A DNA stretch of 64,000 nucleotides from Siminovitchia sediminis (GTDB taxonomy: Bacteria > Bacillota > Bacilli > Bacillales > Bacillaceae_C), in assembly GCF_042680885.1 (NCBI RefSeq), contig NZ_JBHUEO010000044.1, forward strand, positions 1 through 64,000, given 5' to 3'. The translations under genes were made by a program, and so were the position numbers. Positions 16,165 to 24,820 of the stretch are shown here, piece by piece. The first letter of the stretch is position 1, and the number at the start of each line of letters is the position of its first letter. The notes under the pieces were generated by a model, which was not told the DNA's origin, did not search any database, and saw nothing but the letters and a program-made list of their open reading frames with translations.

Positions 16165-17907
16165 GTGAAATCGAATTCCACATTCACAAAGAAGATTGTT
16201 CCTCTAGCCATCGGTGTTATTGTCATCGTCGCAGCGTGCATCGTTTGGGCGATCCAAACAATGGATAAGGGAACCGTGATTCCATTCAAAGAAATGGAAG
16301 CCACGATTCAAGCTCAAAATGGTGAATTGGTTTCACTTAAGGAAACGTCCGACGGGACACTGTATCTTAAAACTCCGGACGGTGAATACATCTCCCATGT
16401 AAGGCCGAACAGCCAGACAGTGGAAGATCTTGTCCAAACTTACCATATTAGCTACCAATATTCGGACGGCAGCCATGCGGGAAATTGGGTCGTTGGAGGC
16501 CTGATTGTCCTCATGCTTGGAACAGCGTTCGTTTTGCATAAAAAAGGAAAAATAGGCGTCACTGCGATGAAAAACAGCACATCCAAAGAAACGCCGCTTC
16601 CTTCTATCACGCTCAGTGATGTTGGGGGCTTGCCTGAAGAAATGAAGGAAGAGATACTCCAGACACTGGAAATTATTAAAGAACCGGACAGATCTGCGAG
16701 AATCGGTATTGAAGCACCAAAAGGCATTTTGCTTTATGGACCTCCGGGTACTGGAAAAACATTGCTGGCGCAGGCCATTGCCCGTGAAATTGGTGCGTCC
16801 TTTTTCTCTTCGTCGGGTTCTGCCTTTACTGAGCTGTTTGTAGGGGTAGGTGCTTCGCGTGTTCGCTCCTTGTTTGAAAATGCCAGAAAGCAGAAACCGG
16901 CTGTCATTTTTATAGATGAAGTAGATGCACTTGCCGGGAAACGGAAAACGCACGGGGGAGAAGAGACCGAAAAAACATTAACGGAGCTGCTTGTCCAGCT
17001 GGACGGCGGCCACGATAACGAAGGAATTCTTTTCATTGCAGCCACAAACAGAAAAGATATGCTGGATGATGCTTTTTTGCGACCAGGAAGAATAGACTTT
17101 ACTTTCCATGTACCTTTGCCAGATACAAAAGGACGTAAGGAAATTATTGACATTCATACAAGGGGAAGGAATTTAGCCCGGGATGTTGCAGCCTCCTTGG
17201 GAACACTTGCTGAAAGTACATCAGGCTTTTCGGGTGCACAAATCAGCTCGCTGTTTGACTCTGCCAGCAGAAAGGCTGTCCGGGAAGGAAGAGAACAAAT
17301 TAATAAGGACGATCTGGACTATGCGATCGACCGTACCATTCTGGGGAGCACCTCACGTGCTTTGAATGATCCTGATACAAAGAGACGTGTTGCGATTCAT
17401 GAAGCAGGACATGCTCTTGTTCAAGCGGTCACGAAGCCGGGGACCGTCAGAAAAGCTACCATTATTCCACGGGGCCAAGCTCTTGGCTATGTGGCACCCA
17501 TCCAAAAAGAAATGCAGCTTACCACAGCAAGCGAACTGCTTGACCAAGTCAGCATGATTTTAGCAGGCGGGGTAGCTGAACGTCTATACCTTGGCGAACA
17601 CAGTATTGGTGTCGGTGGCGACGTACAGCAAGCCAAGCGCCTGCTTGAACAAATGGTAGATACAGGTATGCTGCAGGATAGTTTTACTTTAACTTTCCAA
17701 GAACAGGAAAAAGAAAAGAGAATGCAAGAGCTTTTTCAAGAAGCATTAGAAAAAACAGAGCTGATCATTGATGCGCACAAAGAAGAATATGAACATCTTG
17801 TGGAAGCGTTGATGGTCAAAGAAACTTTGGATGGCTCCGAGGTACAGGCAATCGTAGATGGCGAAGCTTTTGATGTGAAAAAGGAAGAATTCCTAATCAA
17901 TTCATAA
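16165..17907 (+). CDS. FtsH-like membrane AAA+ zinc protease, short paralogue
   Basis: 580 aa. Two membrane spans (residues about 11-29 and 106-124) flank an extracytoplasmic segment of about 75 residues. The AAA+ module follows: Walker A GPPGTGKT near residue 193, pore motif FVGVGASRV, Walker B VIFIDEVDAL, and the second region of homology ATNRKDMLDDAFLRPGRID. The M41 protease has HEAGH near residue 413 and a third metal ligand Asp in GGDVQQAKRL. All catalytic residues are present. It is shorter at the C-terminus than housekeeping FtsH and divergent, so it is probably an accessory membrane protease. The GTG start at 16165 follows GGGAGCTGGAAGA. Confidence 0.88.
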   Translation: MKSNSTFTKKIVPLAIGVIVIVAACIVWAIQTMDKGTVIPFKEMEATIQAQNGELVSLKETSDGTLYLKTPDGEYISHVRPNSQTVEDLVQTYHISYQYSDGSHAGNWVVGGLIVLMLGTAFVLHKKGKIGVTAMKNSTSKETPLPSITLSDVGGLPEEMKEEILQTLEIIKEPDRSARIGIEAPKGILLYGPPGTGKTLLAQAIAREIGASFFSSSGSAFTELFVGVGASRVRSLFENARKQKPAVIFIDEVDALAGKRKTHGGEETEKTLTELLVQLDGGHDNEGILFIAATNRKDMLDDAFLRPGRIDFTFHVPLPDTKGRKEIIDIHTRGRNLARDVAASLGTLAESTSGFSGAQISSLFDSASRKAVREGREQINKDDLDYAIDRTILGSTSRALNDPDTKRRVAIHEAGHALVQAVTKPGTVRKATIIPRGQALGYVAPIQKEMQLTTASELLDQVSMILAGGVAERLYLGEHSIGVGGDVQQAKRLLEQMVDTGMLQDSFTLTFQEQEKEKRMQELFQEALEKTELIIDAHKEEYEHLVEALMVKETLDGSEVQAIVDGEAFDVKKEEFLINS

Positions 17908-17914
17908 TGAATGG

Positions 17915-17949
17915 ATCCTCTTATCTCATTTAGATAAGGGGATTTTTTG
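17915..17949 (+). terminator. Terminator after the FtsH-like gene
   Basis: ATCCTCTTATCT pairs with AGATAAGGGGAT, followed by T6. Confidence 0.85.
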
Positions 17950-18099
17950 TTTATCTGAAAAAATGTCGCCGGTACATTTCCCGAAAAAGCCATATATCCT
18001 CTGATAAAAGGGCCAGTATTTAGGTTATGATGAGAATAAGATCCACAAGAGGGCTGTGCCTAAAATGAACGGATCAAAAAATAGGGAGGAACATAAACC

Positions 18100-18852
18100 A
18101 TGAAAAAGTCATTATTGATGATTTTGACAGTAATACTTTTGGTTTTTGGAATGGCTGCCTGTGGAAATGGAAGTAATGGGACGGAGGAAGAGGAGATTCC
18201 GCAGCCGCTTGAAGTAGAATTGGAAGTACAAGAAACAGCTGGTGTAGGGGAAAGTGTGTCTTTTAAAGCAACTGTTACCCAAGGTGAGGAAGCAATAAAA
18301 GATGCGGATGAAGTAGTATTTGAAGTATGGGAAGAGGGAAAAAAAGACGACAGTGAAATGATTGATGCCAAGAATAATAAAGACGGAACATATGAAGCAG
18401 AAAAGTCTTTTGACCATGACGGTGTTTTCACTGTACAAGTTCATGTAACAGCCAGAGGCCTGCATACGATGCCGAAAAAATCCGTTACGGTTGGAGAGGG
18501 AGCTCCGGTTGACGATGCAAGTGCTCATCATCATGAAGGACATGGGGACCACCATGAAGGCTTTGGAATGCACTTTGAACAAACTGAGGAATTGACAGCA
18601 GGCAAAGAAACAGAGCTGATGGTGCATTTGCAGGATGGGGATCATCCAATGGAAGGCGCACGGGTTCGTTTTGAAATTTGGCATGAAAATGAAGTTGACC
18701 AGCATGAATTTGTTGATGCGAAGGAATCCCAGGCCGGTGAATACATCGGAAGCTATGATTTTAACGAAGCTGGCAAGTACACCATTCAAGTACATGTTGA
18801 AAATGATGATGGGCTTCACGAACATGAGGAACATCAAGTGGAAGTAAAGTAA
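18100..18852 (+). CDS. Lipoprotein with two YtkA-like domains and a His-rich linker
   Basis: 250 aa, secreted and lipid-anchored: signal peptide residues 1-20 with lipobox GMAAC (Cys at about 21). Two beta-sandwich repeats of the YtkA/FixH-like type follow, each ending in a Gly-x-Tyr/Phe-T-(I/V)-QVHV motif (GVFTVQVHVTARGLHTMP and GKYTIQVHVENDDGLHEHE). Between them is a linker rich in His and Gly (SAHHHEGHGDHHEGFG, residues about 147-162), and the C-terminus is also His-rich. This suggests binding of copper or another metal at the cell surface, but no metal site is proven. RBS GGGAGGA precedes the ATG. Stands alone. Confidence 0.85.
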   Translation: MKKSLLMILTVILLVFGMAACGNGSNGTEEEEIPQPLEVELEVQETAGVGESVSFKATVTQGEEAIKDADEVVFEVWEEGKKDDSEMIDAKNNKDGTYEAEKSFDHDGVFTVQVHVTARGLHTMPKKSVTVGEGAPVDDASAHHHEGHGDHHEGFGMHFEQTEELTAGKETELMVHLQDGDHPMEGARVRFEIWHENEVDQHEFVDAKESQAGEYIGSYDFNEAGKYTIQVHVENDDGLHEHEEHQVEVK

Positions 18853-18853
18853 A

Positions 18854-18895
18854 GGAAAAGGAACGTTGCCGGATCGTGCAGACGTTCCTTTTTCC
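18854..18895 (+). terminator. Terminator after the YtkA-type lipoprotein
   Basis: GGAAAAGGAACGT pairs perfectly with ACGTTCCTTTTTCC; the T-run lies in the descending arm. Confidence 0.75.
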
Positions 18896-18914
18896 ATTCT
18901 GTTAAAAGTATGCA

Positions 18915-19007
18915 TGGCGGAGAAGGTGGGATTCGAACCCACGCCGCGGCGGCCCGCCCTAATGCATTTCGAGTGCATCCCCTTCAGCCGGACTTGGGTA
19001 CTTCTCC
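18915..19007 (-). tRNA. tRNA-Ser (anticodon CGA)
   Basis: 93 nt including encoded CCA. The 7-bp acceptor GGAGAAG/CTTCTCC, D arm CCC/GGG, anticodon arm ATGCA-CTCGAAA-TGCAT (anticodon CGA, reads UCG), the long GC-rich variable arm typical of serine tRNAs, and T arm GTGGG-TTCGAAT-CCCAC are all complete. Discriminator G. Confidence 0.95.
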
Positions 19008-19325
19008 GTATTGGAAGAGAAAAACGCTCCTGTTTGGAGACCGTTATTGTTTTTGTATAAAAAGATCGTCGGGCTTATTTTTTATTTACTTTTCGGATAT
19101 CCGGACAGGATGTCCTGGTTCTATAGTACAACAGGAAGTGTGTATGGAGACAATCGGTACTTATCCTTCCTATGTGCCTGGTCCAAGATCCAAGCCGGCA
19201 GGATAAATGGTCTTTGCCTAGAAAAGCCGTCCGCCGCGAAGAGGCATGAAGCATGTAGTGCTAATACCAAGGAATTGTTGGCGGGGCTGATCGTGGCGCT
19301 CCCGCTTTTCACATCAAAGGTTCAG
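19008..19325. other. Spacer between two tRNA genes, nothing recognised
   Basis: About 320 bp without a credible gene on either strand, and no obvious hairpin or promoter. It may hold unrecognised remnants. Confidence 0.4.
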
Positions 19326-19398
19326 TGCTGGTGACAGGCTTTGAACCTGCGGCCCCATCATTAGGAGTGATGTGCACTACCAGCTGTGCTACACCAGC
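19326..19398 (-). tRNA. Atypical tRNA, anticodon CCU (Arg codon AGG)
   Basis: A complete 73-nt cloverleaf: acceptor GCTGGTG/CACCAGC (7 of 7 pairs), D arm GCAC-AGCTGGTA-GTGC, anticodon arm CATCA-CTCCTAA-TGATG, variable GGGCC, T arm GCAGG-TTCAAAG-CCTGT, discriminator A, and no encoded CCA (CTG follows). The anticodon is CCU, but position 20 in the D-loop is T rather than the A that is a major arginine identity base. The sequence is unlike the canonical tRNA-Arg(CCU) at 55883. Which amino acid it carries is therefore open; the acceptor end looks rather like a threonine tRNA. Confidence 0.8.
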
Positions 19399-19678
19399 AA
19401 ATTATAAAAATAATAAACTGTCTGCAAAGGATTTTCAATTATTTTTGCTTGTAAAAGAACCGGTCTTTTCCATTTAGTTTTGCAAAAGACAGTTAGCAAA
19501 ACTTAGAATGACCAATGTAAAAGATGTTTTACATTCCGGGCAATGCCAATGATCATGAAGGCCTCTTTCAAATCAACCTCTCGATATAGAGAGACGAAAA
19601 AAGGACCCCTTCAGATCGTGCCCCATTGAAAGAGTACTCCGCTTTGTTCCCCTGTTGTCCCGCTACAATTGTTTAACA
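19399..19678. other. Gene-free stretch with a 34-codon minus-strand open fragment
   Basis: On the minus strand an open frame bounded by a TGA reads GPFFVSLYREVDLKEAF then MIIGIARNVKHLLHWSF and stops at 19503-19505. It has no start codon or RBS and could be the 3' end of a lost gene. Nothing else is evident. Confidence 0.3.
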
Positions 19679-19730
19679 CAAAAAAGACTGTCTTAGAAAG
19701 TTAGTTTTTCACCTATTTTCTAGACAGTCT
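19679..19730 (-). terminator. Terminator of the hom-thrC-thrB operon
   Basis: Read leftward, AGACTGTC-TAGAAA pairs with TTTCTAAGACAGTCT, followed by a T6 run. Confidence 0.85.
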
Positions 19731-19743
19731 GACATTCTTATGA

Positions 19744-20652
19744 TTAATTTTCCTGAAAAGTTTCTGCCCGTGCCCCTTTTTTGTCAACTTCCATGACTTC
19801 AACTGTATAATCCGGCAGCTCCACTTGCATTCCTTTTGCAATAGCTGGTCCGGAACCTTTAGGTGCAAATGAAATCATGGTTGGTCCGGCTCCGCTGATG
19901 ACAGTGCCATACGCACCCATTTCCTTTGCTTTCAGCCGGATTTTTTCGTAATTGGGAATAAGGGATGCACGGTAGGGTTCATGAAAGAGATCCGCTTCCA
20001 TCATCCTGCCGGCGAGTTCATAATCTCCTGAAATAAGCCCGGCAATCATTACGTTTCCGATACCGCTTGCTGCAGTCGAATCAGCCATGCTCCATGTATC
20101 GGGCAGCACTTTTCTTGCGGTTTCCGTTTTGAGTTCAAAATCTGGAACATAGAGGACTAAATCTACTTGCAATTCGTCTGTTCGAAAATACTCGACTTGG
20201 TCCGTCTTCTTTGTAGCCGCTGTAACAATAAAACCTCCGAAAAGAGCCGGAGCTACGTTATCCGGATGACCTTCAAACTTTGTTGCCCATTCCAGCTTCC
20301 TGTCCAGATCTAAATTCAGGCTGCAGAGCTGATTGGCAAGTTCAATACCTGCCACAACAGCTGAAGCGCTGCTGCCCATCCCCCGAGCCAGCGGAATATC
20401 ACTTTTAACAATCACTTTACAAGGAGAAAGAGCGGCTCCGTATTCCGAAGCCAGCCTTTCTGCTATTTGATAAATAAAATGCTGTTCAGCATCTTCTGCA
20501 GGAGGCAGATGTTTGGAGCGAGTCTCAAAAACCCACTCATCATGCTCCCTTACGTGCAGTGTCAAATATCGGTTCAACGCCATTCCGGCCGAATCAAAAC
20601 CGGGTCCGATGTTGGCGGTACTCGCCGGAACAGTGATTGTGAAGTTCATCAT
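19744..20652 (-). CDS. thrB: Homoserine kinase
   Basis: GHMP-family kinase, 302 aa, phosphorylating homoserine in threonine biosynthesis. VPASTANIGPGFDSAGMAL is the N-terminal GHMP motif, PLARGMGSSASAVVAG (about residue 88) is the ATP-binding loop, and SGAGPTMISF near residue 247 is the third motif. The ATG at 20652 overlaps the TGA of thrC by 4 nt (ATGA), so it is translationally coupled; the next codon is also ATG. Last gene of the operon. Confidence 0.95.
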   Translation of the reverse strand: MMNFTITVPASTANIGPGFDSAGMALNRYLTLHVREHDEWVFETRSKHLPPAEDAEQHFIYQIAERLASEYGAALSPCKVIVKSDIPLARGMGSSASAVVAGIELANQLCSLNLDLDRKLEWATKFEGHPDNVAPALFGGFIVTAATKKTDQVEYFRTDELQVDLVLYVPDFELKTETARKVLPDTWSMADSTAASGIGNVMIAGLISGDYELAGRMMEADLFHEPYRASLIPNYEKIRLKAKEMGAYGTVISGAGPTMISFAPKGSGPAIAKGMQVELPDYTVEVMEVDKKGARAETFQEN

Positions 20653-21710
20653 TTTTCGACAACGCCTTTAATGTATTCAACGATGGCAGTTTCATCATTT
20701 GGAAGTACGACAGGGTCATACTCAATTTGAGAGATAGCAGTTTGAGGATCTTTCAATCCGTTTCCTGTCAGGACTGCAACCACTTTGCTTCCTTTAGGGA
20801 TACTGCCGTTTTTCACCTGCTGAACCACGCCAGCGATGGATGCGCAGGATCCCGGCTCTGCAAATACGCCTTCTTTGCTGGTAATGAGCTGATAAGCATG
20901 TAAAATCTCTTCATCAGTTACAGCTTCAATTTTTCCTCCTGATTCGTCCCTTGCTGCAGTTGCCAAATCCCAGCTGGCAGGGTTTCCGATACGAATAGCA
21001 GTTGCAACAGTTTCGGGCTGTGCAATCGGTTCGCCTTTTACGATTGCAGCTGCACCCTCTGCTTCAAAACCGAACATTTTAGGCAGACCTGTCTGTTTCT
21101 CCTCGTTGTACTCTTTGAAACCTTTCCAATAAGCACTGATGTTTCCGGCGTTTCCGACTGGGATTGCCAGGATGTCCGGAGCAGAGCCCAGCTGATCGCA
21201 AACTTCAAAAGCAGCCGTCTTCTGTCCTTCAATTCTATATGGATTCACAGAATTTACGAGTGTTACAGGTGCTGATTCGCTCACTGTACGAACCACTTGT
21301 AAAGCTTCATCAAAGTTTCCTTCAATTTCTACGATTTCCGCACCATACATCATCGCCTGGGCGAGCTTTCCGAGAGCCACTTTACCATTAGGTATGACGA
21401 CGATGGCCCTGATGCCAGCTCTGGCAGCGTAGGCAGCAGCAGCGGCAGATGTATTTCCTGTTGATGCACAAATGACGGATCTGCTGCCGTCTTCAACAGC
21501 TTTTGCAACAGCCATCACCATCCCGCGGTCTTTAAAAGACCCCGTAGGATTGGCGCCCTCAATTTTTGCGTACAATTCAATTCCCAATTCGTTTGATAAA
21601 TGGGCCAGATGTACTAATGGTGTATTTCCTTCCTGTAGTGTTAATTTTGGTGTGTTATCTGTCACAGGCAGATATTTTTGATAATGCGAGATCAGGCCCG
21701 GCCAGTTCAT
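20649..21710 (-). CDS. thrC: Threonine synthase
   Basis: PLP enzyme, 353 aa, converting O-phosphohomoserine to threonine. PLP lysine in NPTGSFKDRGMVMA near residue 57, SER/THR dehydratase-type loop CASTGNTSAAAAAYAARAG near residue 80, and the phosphate-binding Gly loop PVGNAGNISAYWKG near residue 184. Coupled to hom upstream by ATGA overlap and to thrB downstream the same way. Confidence 0.95.
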   Translation of the reverse strand: MNWPGLISHYQKYLPVTDNTPKLTLQEGNTPLVHLAHLSNELGIELYAKIEGANPTGSFKDRGMVMAVAKAVEDGSRSVICASTGNTSAAAAAYAARAGIRAIVVIPNGKVALGKLAQAMMYGAEIVEIEGNFDEALQVVRTVSESAPVTLVNSVNPYRIEGQKTAAFEVCDQLGSAPDILAIPVGNAGNISAYWKGFKEYNEEKQTGLPKMFGFEAEGAAAIVKGEPIAQPETVATAIRIGNPASWDLATAARDESGGKIEAVTDEEILHAYQLITSKEGVFAEPGSCASIAGVVQQVKNGSIPKGSKVVAVLTGNGLKDPQTAISQIEYDPVVLPNDETAIVEYIKGVVEK

Positions 21711-23011
21711 GCTTCTCCATTCCCCTCTACACGATAATAGCTGATAACGTCTTTGACAACTTCCATATCTCTAAGCTTCATTAAAGCTTCCTGGAAGTTA
21801 TCCAGGGAAACTCTGTGAGTAACAATAATGATTTCAGCCAACTCCCCTTTATTGAGCGGAGTTTGCAAGATTTTTTCAAAACTGATCCCCAGTTCATTAA
21901 ATAATGTGGTGATTTGTGAAAATGCACCGACTTCGTCGGCCAAATGAAGCCTGAAATAAAATTGTCCAAAACGTTCCTTAGGTGATTTTAACACACTTTC
22001 ATACCTTGGAGCTATAGCACTTTTTCCTGTTACGCCGAGAAGCATATTTTTAATGACTGCCATAACGTCTGCCATGACTGCAGTGGCTGTCGGCAGGCTT
22101 CCTGCACCTGGACCGTAGAACATCGTTTCGCCGACTGCTTCCCCTTGGACATAGATGGCGTTATATTCATTTTTAACAGACGATAGCGGATGGCTTTTTG
22201 ACAAAAACGTCGGCTGGACGTTAACTTCGACCTTTTGGTCATCTACTTGGGCAAAACCGATCAGTTTCATGGAGTAGCCTAATTTTTTCCCGTAATGAAG
22301 GTCCTCCAGGTCGATTTTGCTGATTCCCTCCACTTCAACATCGTCAAGAGATACGCTCGTTGAAAAAGCAAGTCTGGAAAGAATTGCCATTTTTCTTGCT
22401 GCATCCAATCCTTCGACGTCAGCCGTTGGATCAGCTTCCGCAAAGCCGAGCTCCTGCGCTTGATTCAACGCTGTTTCATAGGAAAGACCGTCTTCTTCCA
22501 TTTTTGTTAAAATGTAATTGGTAGTACCGTTGACGATCCCCATAACCTTCTTCAATTTATCTGATACCAAACCTTCTGTCAGTCCGCGTAAAATCGGAAT
22601 ACCGCCTCCGACGCTCGCTTCGTAAAATAAGTCAACGCCGTTTTCCACTGCAGCTTTCTGCAATTCCGGACCATGAAGAGCGATCAAATCCTTGTTTGCC
22701 GTTACTACATGTTTCTTGGCTTGGATAGCTTTTGTGATATGGTCCTTTGCTTCTTCAATACCGCCCATCACTTCAACAACCAGATCAATTTCAGGGTCTT
22801 GCAGAATATCATCCGGGTTCGAGGTGAGGAATGTCTGCCCAACTTCAATATCTCTTTCTTTATCCGTATTCCGGACAAGAATGCTTTTTACCTTGACACC
22901 AGTGCCAAGCCTATATTGCAGCTCATCCTGATGGTTTTGTATAATTTGTACAACTCCGGAACCAACCGTTCCCAAACCTAATAATCCGATAGATACATAG
23001 TCTTTATTCAT
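21707..23011 (-). CDS. hom: Homoserine dehydrogenase
   Basis: 434 aa, reducing aspartate semialdehyde to homoserine, the branch point to Thr and Met. N-terminal NAD(P)-binding GLLGLGTVGSGVVQ, the family signature LKKVMGIVNGTTNYILTKM near residue 165, and a C-terminal ACT domain (LADEVGAFSQITTLFNELG, residues about 355-373) for threonine feedback. ATG at 23011 behind AGGTGAGGAA. First gene of hom-thrC-thrB. Confidence 0.95.
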   Translation of the reverse strand: MNKDYVSIGLLGLGTVGSGVVQIIQNHQDELQYRLGTGVKVKSILVRNTDKERDIEVGQTFLTSNPDDILQDPEIDLVVEVMGGIEEAKDHITKAIQAKKHVVTANKDLIALHGPELQKAAVENGVDLFYEASVGGGIPILRGLTEGLVSDKLKKVMGIVNGTTNYILTKMEEDGLSYETALNQAQELGFAEADPTADVEGLDAARKMAILSRLAFSTSVSLDDVEVEGISKIDLEDLHYGKKLGYSMKLIGFAQVDDQKVEVNVQPTFLSKSHPLSSVKNEYNAIYVQGEAVGETMFYGPGAGSLPTATAVMADVMAVIKNMLLGVTGKSAIAPRYESVLKSPKERFGQFYFRLHLADEVGAFSQITTLFNELGISFEKILQTPLNKGELAEIIIVTHRVSLDNFQEALMKLRDMEVVKDVISYYRVEGNGEA

Positions 23012-23059
23012 TCTTATTCCTCACCTTTCTGTCTGTCTATAAAGTACATTTGTCTTTTT

Positions 23060-23088
23060 ATAGTAGACATTCAAGTGTCAAAAGTCAA
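23060..23088 (-). promoter_or_regulatory. Promoter of hom-thrC-thrB with possible operator
   Basis: Minus strand: TTGACT (23083-23088), 17-bp spacer, TACTAT (23060-23065). The spacer holds an imperfect dyad GACACTTGAATGTC (23066-23079), suitably placed for a repressor such as the Lrp-type ThrR; the operator role is inference. Confidence 0.6.
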
Positions 23089-23193
23089 GGTGTTTTTTAC
23101 TGCTTTCCTCGGAGAACAGAGTGAAAGAGGAGTTCGAGACTTTATCACGAAATATTTATTGAAGTATATCGAAGTTTTGAGGAGGAATCGTGC

Positions 23194-24156
23194 ATGCTTG
23201 AACCAATGAACAGGTCACATGTTGCCGGGAAAAGGCCCGGAACGTGGAATAAAAAGAAAATCACCCTGATTTCCGGAATTATATTGATGTTACTAACGAT
23301 TGCAGCCTGTATCGGGATATCCATTTATGTGGGAACAAGTTTGATTAAGCCGGAAAAGCAGGCCGTTGAATTGCTTCCAAGTGATTACGAAATGGATTAT
23401 AGGGATATAGAATTTGTTAGCAGGGATCAAACGACAAAACTTTCTGGATGGGTTTTAGAACCGCTTGTTCCGGTTAAAATGAATGTAATTTTTGCCCATG
23501 GCTATAAAGGAAATCGATATCAGGAAAATATTCCTTTTTTGCCGCTTGCCAACAACTTGCTGGCCGATGGGTATCGTGTGATCATGTTTGACTTCCGGAA
23601 TGCGGGAGAGTCGGGAGGAGACATGACAACTGTCGGTGCTATGGAAAAACTTGATTTACTGGGTGCGATAGACTGGACAACGGCAAATTATAAGGAGCCG
23701 GTGGGATTGCTTGGTATCTCCATGGGAGCTTCCACATCCATTTTGGCTGCTGCTGAATCAGAAGAGGTGGTTGCTGTTGTTGCCGACAGTCCTTTCAGTG
23801 ATTTGGATGACTATCTGGAAGAAAACATGCCCGCTTGGACAAACCTTCCGAATTTTCCATTCACACCTTTAATCTTAACTATTATTCCGTTAATGGCCGA
23901 TATTGATTTGGAGGAGGCAAGCCCTGTTAGTGTGCTGGATAAAGTATCACCGAGACCTATCCTTTTCATCCATAATAAAGGGGATGGTTCCATCCCATAT
24001 ACGGAAAGCGAAATCATGGCCAAAAAGGATCCGGAGCATTTTTCTATATGGCTGACGGATGGAGAGGGGCACGTGAAGTCTTTTGAGCAAAATACAGAGG
24101 AATACGTGGACAGGGTAAAAACTTTTTTTGAAGCAGCACTGGAAAAAAATAGTTGA
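23194..24156 (+). CDS. Membrane-anchored alpha/beta hydrolase
   Basis: 320 aa. One N-terminal membrane span (residues about 24-47) anchors an extracytoplasmic alpha/beta-hydrolase domain. Oxyanion region FAHGYKGNR near residue 99, DFRNAGESGG near residue 131, nucleophile elbow GISMGAS (Ser near residue 176), acid in HNKGDGSIPY and catalytic His in GEGHVKS. This is like YqkD-type cell-surface esterases/peptidases of Bacillus; the substrate is unknown. The ATG at 23194 follows GAGGAGG. The DNA glycosylase gene begins 13 nt downstream, so the two are probably co-transcribed. Confidence 0.85.
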   Translation: MLEPMNRSHVAGKRPGTWNKKKITLISGIILMLLTIAACIGISIYVGTSLIKPEKQAVELLPSDYEMDYRDIEFVSRDQTTKLSGWVLEPLVPVKMNVIFAHGYKGNRYQENIPFLPLANNLLADGYRVIMFDFRNAGESGGDMTTVGAMEKLDLLGAIDWTTANYKEPVGLLGISMGASTSILAAAESEEVVAVVADSPFSDLDDYLEENMPAWTNLPNFPFTPLILTIIPLMADIDLEEASPVSVLDKVSPRPILFIHNKGDGSIPYTESEIMAKKDPEHFSIWLTDGEGHVKSFEQNTEEYVDRVKTFFEAALEKNS

Positions 24157-24169
24157 AGGAGGTCAGGAG

Positions 24170-24748
24170 ATGAATCCGCTGAGCAAAGCATTTTTCCGGA
24201 AGCCAACACTTGAACTGGCAGAGTCTCTTCTGGGCTGCCTGCTTGTCAAAGAGACAGAGGAGGGCTTGGCCGCCGGATTGATTGTAGAAACTGAAGCGTA
24301 CAAAGGTCCTCATGACCGCGCGGCCCACAGTTTTGGAAATAGAAGAACAAAACGGACGGAGATCATGTTTGGAGAGGCGGGGCTTGTTTATACATATACC
24401 ATGCACACACATTGCCTGATCAACGTTGTAAGTGCGGGAGTGGATGAACCGGAAGCTGTGCTGATACGAGCTTTGGAGCCGCAGAAAGGCATAGATCTAA
24501 TGTTAAAAAGACGGCCGGTGGATAAAATGAAAAATTTGACGAACGGTCCGGGAAAATTGACCAAGGCCATGGGGATCACCATGGAGGATTATGGGCGAAA
24601 GCTTTCTGAACGGCCGCTTTATATAACCAAGGGTAAGGCGCCTTCTGAAATCGAACGAGGTCCTCGTATAGGCATACAAAATTCGGGGGAGGCACGCGAT
24701 TATCCATGGCGGTATTGGATCAAAGGAAATCCATATGTTTCCAAATAA
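24170..24748 (+). CDS. aag: 3-methyladenine DNA glycosylase (AAG/MPG family)
   Basis: Base-excision repair enzyme of 192 aa removing alkylated or deaminated purines. The catalytic Glu and its context appear as IVETEAYKGPHDRAAHS near residue 38. TYTMHTHCLINVV is the substrate-pocket strand, NGPGKLTKAMGI near residue 125 is a conserved family block, and GPRIGIQNSGEARDYPWRYW lies near the end. The start is placed at 24170 because GAAGGAGG lies 7 nt upstream; the frame is open to 24128 inside the upstream gene. Confidence 0.9.
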   Translation: MNPLSKAFFRKPTLELAESLLGCLLVKETEEGLAAGLIVETEAYKGPHDRAAHSFGNRRTKRTEIMFGEAGLVYTYTMHTHCLINVVSAGVDEPEAVLIRALEPQKGIDLMLKRRPVDKMKNLTNGPGKLTKAMGITMEDYGRKLSERPLYITKGKAPSEIERGPRIGIQNSGEARDYPWRYWIKGNPYVSK

Positions 24749-24749
24749 A

Positions 24750-24793
24750 GGATAAGTGAGCATCCGCATGAGCTCAACTTATCCATCTTTTTC
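24750..24793. terminator. Terminator after the glycosylase gene
   Basis: GGATAAGTGAGC pairs with GCTCAACTTATCC (one bulge), followed by a T-rich tail. Confidence 0.7.
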
Positions 24794-24820
24794 GACCATG
24801 ATTTCAAAGTTGTAACATTT

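Noticed and set aside
16333..17153. Long minus-strand frames opposite the FtsH-like gene
   Set aside because: They are antisense to a complete AAA+ protease with all motifs; codon bias of the real gene explains the open frames.
18112..18978. Long minus-strand frame of 288 codons
   Set aside because: It is antisense to the lipoprotein gene and runs into tRNA-Ser; the plus-strand gene has the RBS, signal peptide and domains.
19503..19610. Transposase remnant on the minus strand
   Set aside because: The short open fragment has no recognisable catalytic motif or terminal repeats, so calling it an insertion sequence is not supported.
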